Of a DNA stretch of 64,000 bases, positions 24,577 to 35,697 are shown in pieces. Origin of the DNA: Lentibacter sp. XHP0401 (GTDB taxonomy: Bacteria > Pseudomonadota > Alphaproteobacteria > Rhodobacterales > Rhodobacteraceae); NCBI RefSeq assembly GCF_025751535.1, contig NZ_JAOWLC010000012.1, forward strand, positions 88,077-152,076. Reading direction: 5' to 3'. Made by a program: the position numbers and the translations under genes. The notes beneath the pieces are model-generated. The model saw nothing but the letters and a program-made list of their open reading frames with translations. It ran no database searches and was not told the DNA's origin. How positions within the stretch are numbered: the first letter of the stretch is position 1; each line of letters begins with the position of its first letter.

Positions 24577-25509
24577 TCAGTAGCCGGCGGAACGATCAAC
24601 CAGATGTAGAAGCGGCTCGCCTGCCTCATTGCGACGGATGTTTTCAGCCACCACTTCAGCACAGGTTTCGGCGCGGGTTTCGGCGGCCATGTGGGGCGTG
24701 ACCGTCACGTTGGGATGCGCCCAGAAGGGGTGATTCTGCGGGAGCGGCTCGATGCGGAAGACATCAAGCGTGGCGTGGGCGATTTGGCCTGAGTCAAGCG
24801 CTTCGAGAAGCGCCTCATCGTCAATCAGCGGGCCGCGACCCGGGTTGATGATGAAGCTGCCGCGCGGCATGAGCGCAATGGTTTCGGCATTGAGGATGTT
24901 TTGCGTACCGGCTGTAGAGGGCAGAAGCAGGATGCAGATTTCGCCGTGGGCGAGGGCTTCTTTAAGCCCGTCATCGCCCGAGTAACAGGTGATGCGGTCG
25001 TGGGTTTTGGGCGAGCGTGACCAGCCTGCGACGTTGAAGCCGAGCTGCACCAGCGCTTCGGCGCAGGCCATGCCAAGCTCGCCGATTCCGAGGATTGTGA
25101 CACCGCGATCACGCGAAAGCGGTGGTGAGGCGGGTTTCCATTCATGCGTGGGGTTCACGATCTGGGCGTCCATGCCAAGGTGATGGCGCAGGGTGTGGCC
25201 CGTGACCCATTCAAGCATGCCTTGCTGCAAGCCGAAATCAACCATGCGGGTGAGCGGAACCTTGAGCGTTTCGTTGCCTGTGATCTTCTCGACTCCGGCC
25301 CAGAGATTGAGCACGGCTTTTAGGCGGGTGAAGGGGGTGAAATCTTTCACATCGGAGTTGGGGGCATAGATGATGTAATCCACCTCTTCGGGTGGGATAT
25401 CGAGCGCAAGGTGCACATCGAGCCCCGCCGCTTTGAAGGCCTCCGGCAAGACATCTTTGTATTGGTCCCAGCGTTCGGAGCGGGCGGCGAAGAGTGCATT
25501 GACTGTCAT
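24577..25509 (-). CDS. ghrA: Glyoxylate/hydroxypyruvate reductase A (D-2-hydroxyacid dehydrogenase)
   Basis: Reduces glyoxylate to glycolate and hydroxypyruvate to D-glycerate with NADPH. The 310-residue protein shows the cofactor motif GIGELGMACAEAL (about 142-154), the WSRSPK loop that favours NADPH, the active-site Arg/Glu region INPGRGPLIDDEALLEAL, and the catalytic His in VTPHMAAET. The short catalytic N-terminal domain is typical of GhrA rather than GhrB. It may help with glycine and serine one-carbon flux alongside gcvTHP. It lies 14 bp downstream of rodA, so it could share the mre transcript. Confidence 0.93.
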   Translation of the reverse strand: MTVNALFAARSERWDQYKDVLPEAFKAAGLDVHLALDIPPEEVDYIIYAPNSDVKDFTPFTRLKAVLNLWAGVEKITGNETLKVPLTRMVDFGLQQGMLEWVTGHTLRHHLGMDAQIVNPTHEWKPASPPLSRDRGVTILGIGELGMACAEALVQLGFNVAGWSRSPKTHDRITCYSGDDGLKEALAHGEICILLLPSTAGTQNILNAETIALMPRGSFIINPGRGPLIDDEALLEALDSGQIAHATLDVFRIEPLPQNHPFWAHPNVTVTPHMAAETRAETCAEVVAENIRRNEAGEPLLHLVDRSAGY

Positions 25510-25523
25510 TGGAACCTCAAGAT

Positions 25524-26663
25524 TTAGCGGGGTTTGTGGACGTGTGCGCTTTGCACGAGGCCGAAGGCGACCATGAGAACCAGCATCGCAGAGCCGCCGT
25601 AAGACACAAGCGGCAGTGGCACGCCGACGACGGGGATGAGGCCCATGACCATGGCCATGTTGACCGAGAAGAACAGGAAGAACGCCATTGCGATTCCGAG
25701 GGTGAGCAGGGAGCCGTAGCGGTTTGCGTTGTTCATGGCCGAGACAATGCAGAAGATGACGATGAGCGCATAGAGCACCAGAAGGGTGATGGCGCCGATG
25801 AAGCCGAACTCTTCAGACAGGGTTGTGAAGATAAAGTCGGTGTGTTTTTCGGGCAAAAAGTTGAGCCGGCTTTGCGTGCCTTGCATGAAGCCGCGCCCTG
25901 TCCAGCCGCCCGAGCCGAGGGCGATTTTGGATTGGGTGATGTGATAGCCCGCATTGAGCGGATCGGCGGAGGGATCAAGGAAGGTGTCGATGCGTCTGTA
26001 TTGGTAATCCTTGAGCATCTGCCAGCTTGTGCCACGCGATTGGAAGACCGCCGCGACAAGCCCGACGCCCGCAGCGATGACGGCGGCGAAATAGGCCCAG
26101 TGCACGCCTGCCATGAACATTAGCGCGCCCCCGCCTGTGAGCAGCAGAATGGCTGTGCCAAGATCGGGCTGGGAGAGCACGAGCACTGTTGGCAAGAGGA
26201 TAAGCGCCACGGGGATGGCCACCCAGACGGGATGCGAGATTTTCTTCAGCGGCAGCCAGTCGTAATAGGCGGCGAGCAGCATCACCAGCGTGATTTTCAT
26301 GAGCTCGGAGGGCTGTAGACGCATGAAGCCAAGGTTGATCCAGCGCTGTGCGCCCATGCCCACCTCGCCGAAGAACTCGACGGACAGGAGCAGAATGAGC
26401 GAGATGCCATAGGCCACGGCAGAGATGTTGCGCCAGAACCAAATCGGAACCATGGCCACGAAGATCATGGCGAAGAAGCCGAGGCCGAAGCGCTTCATCT
26501 GGGGTTCGGCCCAACGGCTCAAATTGCCGTTTGCAACGGAGTAGAGCATGAGAAAGCCGATCGAGGCGACGGCGATCAGAAGCAGGGCCAGTGGCCAGTT
26601 GAGATAGAGCAGTTTGCGCGGCCCTGTCGGGACGTATTTGGCATTATACTCAAGATAACTCAT
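25524..26663 (-). CDS. rodA: Rod-shape-determining peptidoglycan polymerase RodA (SEDS)
   Basis: Membrane glycosyltransferase that polymerises lipid II in the elongasome with PBP2. The 379-residue protein has about ten hydrophobic segments. SEDS landmarks are visible: MGAQRWINLGFMRLQPSELMKI (around residue 105-126, cited in part) with the catalytic Asp region near SQPDLGTAILLLTGG, and the C-terminal VGVPLPLVSYGGSAML. It overlaps the end of mrdA by 4 bp, so the two elongasome enzymes are translationally coupled. Confidence 0.96.
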   Translation of the reverse strand: MSYLEYNAKYVPTGPRKLLYLNWPLALLLIAVASIGFLMLYSVANGNLSRWAEPQMKRFGLGFFAMIFVAMVPIWFWRNISAVAYGISLILLLSVEFFGEVGMGAQRWINLGFMRLQPSELMKITLVMLLAAYYDWLPLKKISHPVWVAIPVALILLPTVLVLSQPDLGTAILLLTGGGALMFMAGVHWAYFAAVIAAGVGLVAAVFQSRGTSWQMLKDYQYRRIDTFLDPSADPLNAGYHITQSKIALGSGGWTGRGFMQGTQSRLNFLPEKHTDFIFTTLSEEFGFIGAITLLVLYALIVIFCIVSAMNNANRYGSLLTLGIAMAFFLFFSVNMAMVMGLIPVVGVPLPLVSYGGSAMLVLMVAFGLVQSAHVHKPR

Positions 26664-28579
26664 GCGCGCTCGGGCTCCTCGCCTGAAACGGGCGGGCGCA
26701 TTTCGCGCAGTTTGCGCTGTTGGGCTTTGATGCGGCCATGATCACGGGTGGGGTATTCGCTGAGGGGCGGATCATCGCCATAGAGCGCTTGCAAGGTTAT
26801 GTCGCGCGCGATGGGGGCGGCTGTGGAGGAGCCTCCGCAGCCGTGCTCGACCACCACAGACACTGCGATGCGCGGGTTATCGTAGGGCGCGAAGTTGACG
26901 AAAAGCGCGTGATCGCGCTGGCGCCATGGCACTTCATCACATTTTACGCGGCGGCTGATAACCTGACTTGTGCCAGTTTTACCTGCCATCTGGTGCTCTT
27001 TGGACAGGATGCGGCTGCCCCGCGCCGTGCCCCGACTGTGATTGATGACCTCATACATGCCGCGTCTGATCTGGCGGAGGTGATTTTCGTTGAGCCCCAT
27101 TGGGGCGCCTGCGCCGCTGGGCTGCTCGACACCGTCGATTGTCTTGATCAGGCGCGGCGTGACTTCGCGGCCCGTGGCGAGGCGGGCTGTCATCACCGCG
27201 AGTTGCAGGGGCGAGGCGAGCACAAAGCCCTGACCGATGGAGGCGTTGACAGAATCGCCGATGACCCAATCTTCGCCTTTGACTTCGCGCTTCCATTCTT
27301 TGGTGGGCGCGAGGCCCTGGGCGACGGCTGACATGGGAATATCATGGCGCTCGCCGATGCCGAGGCGGCGGGCCATTTCGGAGATTTTTTCAATGCCTGT
27401 TTCGAGGGCGAGTTCATAAAAGTAGACATCGCAGCTTTCGCGCAGGGCTTGCACGAGGCTCACGTTGCCATGGCCCGAGCGCTTCCAGCAGCCGAATTTC
27501 TGGCTGTAGACCTCAAGGTGGCCTTTGCAGCGGAAGCTGTCTTCTGCGGTGACAATACCGGCTTCGAGCGCGGCCAGAGCGGTGACCATCTTGAAGGTGG
27601 AGCCGGGCGGGTATGTCCCTTGCACCGATTTTGACACCAGCGGGCGGTGATCATCCTCAATGAGGCCGTTGTAATCGGATACGGAGATGCCGTTTACAAA
27701 CAGGTTGGGATCAAATGCGGGCGAAGAACCGATGGCGAGCAGATCACCGCTTTCGCAATCAATTACCACGGCGGCGGCACTTTCGGAGCCGAGGCGCGCC
27801 TGCACGTAGTTTTGCAGCATGTGATCAATGGTGAGCTGGATGTCGGCACCGGGCTTGCCCTCTTTGCGGCCAAGCTCGCGCACCTCGCGGCCAGAGGCAT
27901 TGACCTCAAGGCGCATGGTTCCGGCGCTGCCGCGCAACTCTTCTTCTTCGCGCGCTTCAAGCCCGGTCTTGCCGATCTGGAAGCGTGGCAGGTTGAGCAG
28001 CGGATCGGGGTTTTCGATGCGCGAGAGATCGTAATCGGAGACGGGGCCGACATAGCCGATGACATGGGTGAAATCGGGGCCAAGCGGGTAGTGCCGCGAA
28101 AGGGCGACCTGTGGCTCTATCCCCGGCAGGGCGGGCGCGTTGGCCGCGACGCGGGTGAGTTCTTCCCACGTGATTTTCTCGGCAATCGTCACTTGTGTGT
28201 CACCACGGCGCTTTTCAAGCTCGAGGCGGGCCTCGGCGACCAGCGCAGGATCAAGCGTGATCAACTGGCCGAGGCGGGCGATTGTCTCTTCGATATCATC
28301 GGTGTCTTCGCGGGTTATGGTGACGCGGTAGCTTTGCACGTTTTGCGCCAACGGGCGGCCTGTGCGATCAAATACCTGCCCGCGGGCGGGGGGAATAAGG
28401 CTGATCTTGATGCGGTTTTCTTCGGCGAGAAAGCGGAACTGATCGCTTTCCTGCACCTGAAGATAATGCATCCGCGCGCCGAGCACGCCGATAAGCCCCG
28501 CCTGAAGCCCGCCGACAAGCAGGGTGCGGCGGCTGACGATGGCCTGACTGGTGAGTTTTTCATTGTTGCTTTTGCGCAT
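26660..28579 (-). CDS. mrdA: Penicillin-binding protein 2 (elongasome transpeptidase)
   Basis: Class B PBP that cross-links peptidoglycan during cell elongation. The 639-residue protein has one N-terminal membrane anchor (LLVGGLQAGLIGVLGARM, about 20-37), the dimerisation/pedestal domain and the transpeptidase motifs PPGSTFKMV (SxxK) and AGKTGTSQV (KTG). Between mreD (9 bp away) and rodA (4-bp overlap) it completes the mreBCD-mrdA-rodA cluster. The periplasmic tail ends in a basic region (PTRDHGRIKAQQRKLREMR). Confidence 0.96.
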   Translation of the reverse strand: MRKSNNEKLTSQAIVSRRTLLVGGLQAGLIGVLGARMHYLQVQESDQFRFLAEENRIKISLIPPARGQVFDRTGRPLAQNVQSYRVTITREDTDDIEETIARLGQLITLDPALVAEARLELEKRRGDTQVTIAEKITWEELTRVAANAPALPGIEPQVALSRHYPLGPDFTHVIGYVGPVSDYDLSRIENPDPLLNLPRFQIGKTGLEAREEEELRGSAGTMRLEVNASGREVRELGRKEGKPGADIQLTIDHMLQNYVQARLGSESAAAVVIDCESGDLLAIGSSPAFDPNLFVNGISVSDYNGLIEDDHRPLVSKSVQGTYPPGSTFKMVTALAALEAGIVTAEDSFRCKGHLEVYSQKFGCWKRSGHGNVSLVQALRESCDVYFYELALETGIEKISEMARRLGIGERHDIPMSAVAQGLAPTKEWKREVKGEDWVIGDSVNASIGQGFVLASPLQLAVMTARLATGREVTPRLIKTIDGVEQPSGAGAPMGLNENHLRQIRRGMYEVINHSRGTARGSRILSKEHQMAGKTGTSQVISRRVKCDEVPWRQRDHALFVNFAPYDNPRIAVSVVVEHGCGGSSTAAPIARDITLQALYGDDPPLSEYPTRDHGRIKAQQRKLREMRPPVSGEEPERA

Positions 28580-28588
28580 GACCTATCC

Positions 28589-29128
28589 TCAGAGCCGCTG
28601 GCCGAGGGCGTTGACCTCGCCGAGCGTTGGCTTCCTGAGACCAAAGAATAACCAAGAAACGCCGATGACAACAGGGTAGCACAAAATTGTGAGCGAAATC
28701 TGGATGAGCGCGGTTTTGAGCGCGAGCGCTTCGACCAGCAAAACCACCAATATGAGGCGGTAGGTCAGAATGACGCCTATGATGCTGACGGAGGCTGTGA
28801 ACCACTCCACCGAGAAGGGCATATCGCGCAGCCGCGCGGCGCGGGACTTGAGCATCTGGATTGCGATGAGCGCAATGGCGGCAAACAGGCCCGGCGGACG
28901 ACTCAGCATGATGTCGGCAAAGAGCATGACCAGTGCAATGAGAACGGCCGGGACAAAATCGGGGCGCCGGAGCGCCCAGCAGATGCCGAGGGCGAGGATA
29001 ATGTCAGGTGCGGCGAAAGTGCCCGGCGTTGTCTGGAGCGGCAAGAGGTGAAAAAACATCACAATAAAGCTGAGCGCGACGAACATGATGCGCATGAACC
29101 ATAGACGGCTGATGGTGTTTTCAGTCAT
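28589..29128 (-). CDS. mreD: Rod-shape-determining protein MreD
   Basis: Integral inner-membrane component of the elongasome. The protein of 179 residues is almost entirely hydrophobic, with about five to six membrane segments and the MreD-like LPLQTTPGTFAAPDIILALGICWALRRPD region (partly quoted) near residues 27-55. The ATG at 29128 (MTENTISRLWF) is chosen: it overlaps the mreC stop by 8 bp, and the longer upstream frame is just the mreC C-terminus read out of frame. Confidence 0.92.
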   Translation of the reverse strand: MTENTISRLWFMRIMFVALSFIVMFFHLLPLQTTPGTFAAPDIILALGICWALRRPDFVPAVLIALVMLFADIMLSRPPGLFAAIALIAIQMLKSRAARLRDMPFSVEWFTASVSIIGVILTYRLILVVLLVEALALKTALIQISLTILCYPVVIGVSWLFFGLRKPTLGEVNALGQRL

Positions 29129-30044
29129 TGGCGGCGGCTTCGGCTTCTGGTGGGGGGGCTGGTTCTGTTGCAGGGGCTGCGCCGCCTTCGGGGAGGACCA
29201 GGCGGCCCGGATCGGCGATGCGCTCGGTTCCGTAGTTGCGCAGAACGCGCAGGAATTCGAGGCGCTCGTAATCGGCGGCGAGGCGCACGCGCATACGCCC
29301 GCCCGGGTCAACCGCGACATTGCCGATGAGCACACCATCGGGGAAGACATCGCCATCGCCCGAACTGATCACGCGGTCGCCCGGGCGGATGAGATCCCGG
29401 TTTTCGACAAAATCCACGGGGGGGGCGAGGGTGTTATCGCCGATGATGAGGCCGCTCTGGCCCGAGGGCTGGATTGTGACCGGCACGCGCGAGGCGACAT
29501 CGGTGAGCAGGAGCACACGCGAGGAGCGTTCGCCCACCCCCGAGATACGCCCGACAAGGCCGATGCCGTCCATCGCGGCCCAGCCATCAAGGATGCCATC
29601 GCGCGCGCCGACGTTGAGCAGCACGGACTGGCGATAGGGCGAGCCACTGTCGGCCAGCACGATCCCTGTGATCGAAGTGAGGCGCGGATCGAGGCGGACA
29701 TTGTTCAGATCGAGCAGGCGGGCGTTTTCCTGCTCTAGCTGGAGTGCAGCTTCCTTCCAGCTGTTCATTTGCTGGAGTTCGCGGCGAAGCTCTTGATTTT
29801 GGTTGTAGATTTTCTGGTAACTCTGGAAATCCTTGACCAGATTGGCGGCCCCTGTGACAGGGGCAAAGGCCCAGTCGAAGTTGGGCACAACGCGGTCTAT
29901 CACCGCGATGCGGAAGCGCTCGACCCTTGGGCTGTCGATCCGCCAAAGAATAAAGACGCCAACTAGCAAAAGGACCAGAACAATCAGAACCAGCCGCTTG
30001 AGCGGGCCTGCGAAATCATCGGATCTGAGCGGTTCTTGTGCCAA
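29121..30044 (-). CDS. mreC: Rod-shape-determining protein MreC
   Basis: Periplasmic scaffold that links MreB filaments to PBP2. The 307-residue protein has a single N-terminal membrane helix (LVLIVLVLLLVGVFILW, about 18-34), a coiled coil (residues about 70-115, LRRELQQMNSWKEAALQLEQ) and the two beta-barrel domains typical of MreC (ILADSGSPYRQSVLLNVGA-like VLADSGSPYRQSVLLNVGA). The C-terminal tail is Pro/Ala-rich. It lies 48 bp after mreB. Confidence 0.95.
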   Translation of the reverse strand: MAQEPLRSDDFAGPLKRLVLIVLVLLLVGVFILWRIDSPRVERFRIAVIDRVVPNFDWAFAPVTGAANLVKDFQSYQKIYNQNQELRRELQQMNSWKEAALQLEQENARLLDLNNVRLDPRLTSITGIVLADSGSPYRQSVLLNVGARDGILDGWAAMDGIGLVGRISGVGERSSRVLLLTDVASRVPVTIQPSGQSGLIIGDNTLAPPVDFVENRDLIRPGDRVISSGDGDVFPDGVLIGNVAVDPGGRMRVRLAADYERLEFLRVLRNYGTERIADPGRLVLPEGGAAPATEPAPPPEAEAAAND

Positions 30045-30092
30045 TAGGGGCCTTTCGGAACAAGGCGTGTCACAGTGAAAAGGACGGGTGCT

Positions 30093-31761
<1,669 letters not shown>

Positions 31762-31832
31762 GGCCGGTTTGCAAGACCTGTTGTGACGGCGCGGAAGAAA
31801 CAGTTTTTTGAACGAAACAGGGAGGGCCTGCG

Positions 31833-32558
31833 GTGAAACGGCTTAAGCTCATGTTTTCGCATTTCAGCGTGGTGTCCATGGGCCTTGTGGCTTTGCTCGG
31901 GCTTGTGATCATGATTGTCCATGCGCCTGGGTGGGCCTGGTTGTTGGTCCCCTTTGGTGTGCTGGCGCAAATGCTGAACGAGTATAACCTGCACAGGTTT
32001 GTCTTCCACTTGCCGCCGCCGAAGCAACAGTGGGCCTTCAACCTTCTTTATCAAGTCCATTACGGACATCACGATTTTCCGACCAACCACGGGTTGTTCT
32101 TTGTTCCGCCTTGGGTTGCCTTGCCTGTGCTTGGCTTCAATTTTGCCGCTGTATGGGCGATTGCGGCTCTTGTGGGGCTGCCGGCTGCTTTTGATATTGC
32201 CGTTGCTATTGTTCTTGTGGGCGGCGTGTTGACGTTCATGGCCTACGAGTGGTTTCACATGACCGCGCATTTGCCTGTGGCGAAAACCCGTGTCGAGCGC
32301 CATGTCACGACGCTGCACAACCAGCACCACTTTCGTGATTTCTCGAAGTGGTTTCATGTCTCGCCCGGGGGCGAGGTAATTGACCGTGCGATGCACACGG
32401 CGATTGACCGGGACGATTTGAAGAACAAGCAGCGGGCCGAGTTTATCCGCACGCTGGGAATGCGGCCTGATGACGGGCGGCTTGTGCGGGCGCGGGCGCG
32501 GTTTGCGGGGAAATACGGGCTGACGGAGGATGAGATCGCCCGCGCGGCGCGGGCTTGA
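31833..32558 (+). CDS. Sterol desaturase/fatty acid hydroxylase superfamily membrane protein
   Basis: A 241-residue di-iron membrane enzyme with four hydrophobic segments and the histidine clusters of the superfamily: LHRFVFH (about 54-60), HYGHH (about 76-80), WFHMTAH (about 140-146) and HNQHH (about 163-167). Members hydroxylate or desaturate fatty acids, sterols, carotenoids or ornithine lipids. No biosynthetic partner is adjacent, so the substrate is unknown. Codon use looks like its neighbours. Confidence 0.85.
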   Translation: MKRLKLMFSHFSVVSMGLVALLGLVIMIVHAPGWAWLLVPFGVLAQMLNEYNLHRFVFHLPPPKQQWAFNLLYQVHYGHHDFPTNHGLFFVPPWVALPVLGFNFAAVWAIAALVGLPAAFDIAVAIVLVGGVLTFMAYEWFHMTAHLPVAKTRVERHVTTLHNQHHFRDFSKWFHVSPGGEVIDRAMHTAIDRDDLKNKQRAEFIRTLGMRPDDGRLVRARARFAGKYGLTEDEIARAARA

Positions 32559-32623
32559 GGATGTGCGAAGGGCAAGACAAGGCAATGACCGACGGTTCCT
32601 TGTCAAAGCCAACGAATGGGGGC

Positions 32624-32965
32624 TTATAAAAGAAGGTCGCTCAAACCCAACTGCGCCCCGATCACCCCGATTGCAATTCCGGCGGGCAGACTCATCAGAA
32701 GCGCGAAGGGTTTACGCTTTTTTGCGAGGGTTTTGGACGAAGGTTTGACCCCGCTCGGGAAGACCCGATCAATCAGGCTGTCAAGCAAGACAACGCAAAG
32801 AAAAGCACCCCCGAACAAAACCGGAATGATGGTGATCAAGGGCCAGGACGCGGTGCCCGCCAAATCTGCCATGCTGTCGGCCGCCAATCCGAGAAAAACG
32901 CCCACCGCGAGAATTGCAGCCCCGTTGAACCAGTCACCCGCCTGCATTTTGCGTCGGCTGCTCAT
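32624..32965 (-). CDS. Hypothetical small membrane protein
   Basis: About 113 residues with three likely membrane helices (AAILAVGVFLGLAADSM, WPLITIIPVLFGGAFLCVVLL and FALLMSLPAGIAIGVIGAQLGL, the last quoted up to 22 residues only as FALLMSLPAGIAIGVIGAQ). A basic loop (KPSSKTLAKKRKP) sits between helices two and three and is probably cytoplasmic. The start could also be a GTG at 32980. No family recognised. Confidence 0.65.
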   Translation of the reverse strand: MSSRRKMQAGDWFNGAAILAVGVFLGLAADSMADLAGTASWPLITIIPVLFGGAFLCVVLLDSLIDRVFPSGVKPSSKTLAKKRKPFALLMSLPAGIAIGVIGAQLGLSDLLL

Positions 32966-33161
32966 ATGTTCGTGCCCCACACCACCAATAATCAGAGACT
33001 AGACAACACTCTTGATCCGCGCTTGGCAAGTGTCTTGTCTGGCCTAGAACGCCTGCCGATGTGCTTTGCGGAGAAATTACCTTTTGGTTTCATGTGTGTG
33101 TGACGCTTGGAAGGGGCGGTAGGTTTTTGCGGAGAACGCGCCACCAGGTGGGTGGAAAGCA

Positions 33162-33188
33162 AAAAGGCCGGATATGCTCCGGCCTTTT
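33162..33188. terminator. Bidirectional rho-independent terminator
   Basis: AAAAGGCCGGA (33162-33172), loop TATGC, TCCGGCCTTTT (33178-33188): an 11-bp stem with A and T runs on its two sides. It lies about 23 bp after the stop of the minus-strand L,D-transpeptidase gene. Confidence 0.88.
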
Positions 33189-33210
33189 GTGACATATCTG
33201 CGGGCGCGTC

Positions 33211-33876
33211 TTAGCTGCTGGCTGTGATTGCGTCTTCGGCAGGGTGGAGGTGTGCTGTGGAGCCGACCTGCACCTGCTCGTAGAGGCCGTTGATATGCGC
33301 CATCACCATGCGCACGCAGCCCGAGCTTGCGCGTCCGCCGATGCTGCGCGGGCTGGGGGAGCCGTGAATGCGCAGGTAGGTGTCGCGGTTGCCCTCAAAG
33401 AGATAGAGCGCGCGTGAGCCGAGCGGGTTTTTCGGGCCTGCGTTCATGCCGTCGGCGTGTTGGGCGTAAAGATGCGGGTCACGTTTGATCATCGCGGGGG
33501 TAGGTGTCCATGTTGGCCACTTTTTCTTGACCTTGATGTTATAGACGCCCGCTTCGTAGAGGTTGCCACGGGCAATGGCGACGCCATAGCGCATCGCGGT
33601 GCCGTCATCGCGGACATGGTAGAGGTAGCGTGCCACGGCATCGACGTGAACATCACCCGGCGTCAGGCCTGCGTTGGCCTGAACCAGCTGTGGCAGGAAG
33701 CGCGGGTGAAATCCCCATGGGTTAGTTGTTGCCGGGTCAAAATTCGCCGGTGTGATCTGGGCATCCCATTTATCCCACATCGAGCGTGGCGAGGTGGGCG
33801 CGGCGCTGACCGCGCTGGCGATGGGTGCGGAAAAGAGAGCGGCTGAAGTTGCGATGAAATGACGGCGCGTGAGCAT
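33211..33876 (-). CDS. Tat-exported L,D-transpeptidase (YkuD domain)
   Basis: A periplasmic enzyme that cross-links peptidoglycan through meso-DAP or attaches lipoproteins. The 221-residue form starting MLTRRHFIATSAALFSAPIA carries a twin-arginine signal; a longer in-frame start at 33957 would bury it. The YkuD catalytic motif is visible as H171 (RIHGSP) and C187 in ASSGCVRM, spaced as in the family. It is monocistronic with a strong terminator and complements the PBP genes in this window. Confidence 0.92.
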   Translation of the reverse strand: MLTRRHFIATSAALFSAPIASAVSAAPTSPRSMWDKWDAQITPANFDPATTNPWGFHPRFLPQLVQANAGLTPGDVHVDAVARYLYHVRDDGTAMRYGVAIARGNLYEAGVYNIKVKKKWPTWTPTPAMIKRDPHLYAQHADGMNAGPKNPLGSRALYLFEGNRDTYLRIHGSPSPRSIGGRASSGCVRMVMAHINGLYEQVQVGSTAHLHPAEDAITASS

Positions 33877-34030
33877 AGGACGAATGTCTCCGTAATCGGA
33901 TTGAAGCAGAAAACTATGATACTTTGATGCGATAGGAAAAAGCAAATGGCCAATCACTTGGCTGTGATTCTTTCGTTAGAGTATGGCCCGAGTGCCGGAA
34001 TAAACTGCACGGCACCCGGACTGTTTTCAT

Positions 34031-35599
34031 TCAGCTTTGGTCTTTGTAGCTGATTTCCTTGGTGTCTTCGCCCGTTTTGCTGCGCCGTGTGAGTAGACGG
34101 TTGAGCGCGTGGATATAGGCTTTGGCCGAGGCGACGACTGTGTCGGTGTCGGCTGACTGGCCTGTGGCGATGTTGCCGTCTTCCTCAAGGCGGACCGAAA
34201 CCGTGGCTTGCGCATCGGTTCCTTCTGTCACGGCGTTGACTTGATAAAGTTCGAGGTGTGCCGTGTTGGGATAGACTTTGCGGATCGCCTTGAAGGCCGC
34301 ATCGACAGGGCCGTCGCCCTTTTCGATTGCGGTTTTTTCCTCGCCATCAACCATCATCACCAAGGTCGCGTCAGCCGGGCCGCCCGTGCCGCAAACCACC
34401 CGCAGAGTGATGAGCTTGAGACGGTCGCTTTCGGCTGTTTCGCCCACGCGCATGAGGGCGACGATATCATCATCGAACACCTCTTTCTTGCGGTCGGCCA
34501 GGTCTTTGAAACGCACGAACACGTCTTTGAGCTGGTTGTCACCCACCTCAAAACCCAAATGCTCGAGCTTGTCGCGCAAAGCCGCGCGGCCGGAGTGTTT
34601 GCCCAAGGGCAGGGATGTGCCGGCGAGGCCGACATCTTCGGGGCGCATGATTTCGAAGTTTTCGCGGTTCTTCAGCATACCGTCTTGGTGGATGCCGCTC
34701 TCGTGCGCAAAGGCGTTTTTGCCGACGATGGCCTTGTTGAATTGCACAGCAAAGCCCGAGACGGCGGCCACGCGACGGGAGATGTTCATGATTTTGGTGG
34801 TATCCACCCCTGTGGTCCATGGCATGATATCGTGGCGCGTTTTGAGCGCCATGACGACTTCTTCCAGCGCCGTGTTACCTGCGCGCTCGCCAAGCCCGTT
34901 GATTGTGCATTCGATCTGGCGCGCGCCGCCAGCAACGGCGGCGAGGGCGTTGGCCGTGGCCATGCCCAGATCGTTGTGGCAATGCGTGGCGAAGATAACT
35001 TCATCCGCACCCGGCACAGTTTCGATCAGGCGTTTGATCAGATCGGCGCTTTCCATGGGCGCGGTGTAGCCGACCGTGTCAGGCACGTTGATTGTGGTCG
35101 CGCCTGCCTTGATGGCAATTTCGATCACGCGGCAGAGATAGTCCCATTCGGTGCGGGTGGCGTCCATGGGGGACCATTGCACATTGTCACAGAGGTTGCG
35201 CGCATGGGTCACTGTGTCGTGGATGCGCTCGGCCATTTCGTCCATCGTGAGATTGGGGATGGCGCGGTGAAGCTCCGATGTGCCGATGAAGGTGTGAATG
35301 CGCGGTTGTGCGGCGTGTTTGACAGCCTCAAAGCAGCGGTCGATGTCTTTTGCGTTGGCGCGGGCCAAGCCGCAGATCACGGCGTTCTTGCTCCGCTTGG
35401 CGATCTCGGAAACGGCGTTGAAATCGCCCTCGGAGGCGATGGGGAAGCCTGCTTCGATGATATCGACGCCCATATCGTCCAAGAGCTCGGCGATTTCGAG
35501 CTTCTCCTCATGGGTCATGGTCGCGCCGGGCGATTGCTCGCCATCGCGCAAAGTGGTGTCAAAAATATAGACGCGGTCAGATGCGTTTGCAGATGTCAT
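34031..35599 (-). CDS. leuA: 2-isopropylmalate synthase
   Basis: First committed enzyme of leucine synthesis, condensing acetyl-CoA with 2-oxoisovalerate. The 522-residue protein has the N-terminal catalytic TIM barrel starting FDTTLRDGEQSPGATM (13-28), the metal-binding H-x-H in FATHCHNDLGMA (about 202-213), and the C-terminal LeuA regulatory domain (about 385-505) for leucine feedback. The length is that of the short LeuA1 type. It is preceded by a leader peptide with four Leu codons (35682-35774), giving a second level of control. Confidence 0.97.
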   Translation of the reverse strand: MTSANASDRVYIFDTTLRDGEQSPGATMTHEEKLEIAELLDDMGVDIIEAGFPIASEGDFNAVSEIAKRSKNAVICGLARANAKDIDRCFEAVKHAAQPRIHTFIGTSELHRAIPNLTMDEMAERIHDTVTHARNLCDNVQWSPMDATRTEWDYLCRVIEIAIKAGATTINVPDTVGYTAPMESADLIKRLIETVPGADEVIFATHCHNDLGMATANALAAVAGGARQIECTINGLGERAGNTALEEVVMALKTRHDIMPWTTGVDTTKIMNISRRVAAVSGFAVQFNKAIVGKNAFAHESGIHQDGMLKNRENFEIMRPEDVGLAGTSLPLGKHSGRAALRDKLEHLGFEVGDNQLKDVFVRFKDLADRKKEVFDDDIVALMRVGETAESDRLKLITLRVVCGTGGPADATLVMMVDGEEKTAIEKGDGPVDAAFKAIRKVYPNTAHLELYQVNAVTEGTDAQATVSVRLEEDGNIATGQSADTDTVVASAKAYIHALNRLLTRRSKTGEDTKEISYKDQS

Positions 35600-35624
35600 A
35601 TCGGTTCTCTGTGTTTTGTGAATA

Positions 35625-35697
35625 TCTAAGCTTGGGGGCGCGGGCCGTCACTCCTCTGAGCGCGTGCGCCATGAGGCACGCTCAGAGGCAGCTTAGA
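35625..35697 (-). promoter_or_regulatory. leuA leader RNA structure (attenuator)
   Basis: The leader transcript can form a long hairpin (35653-35667 with 35676-35688). Enclosing it is an 8-bp helix between TCTAAGCT, transcribed from 35697-35690 at the end of the Leu codon run, and AGCTTAGA, transcribed from 35632-35625, 26 bases before the leuA start. A ribosome stalled at the Leu codons would block the outer helix. There is no T run, so control may act on translation or through Rho. Confidence 0.65.
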
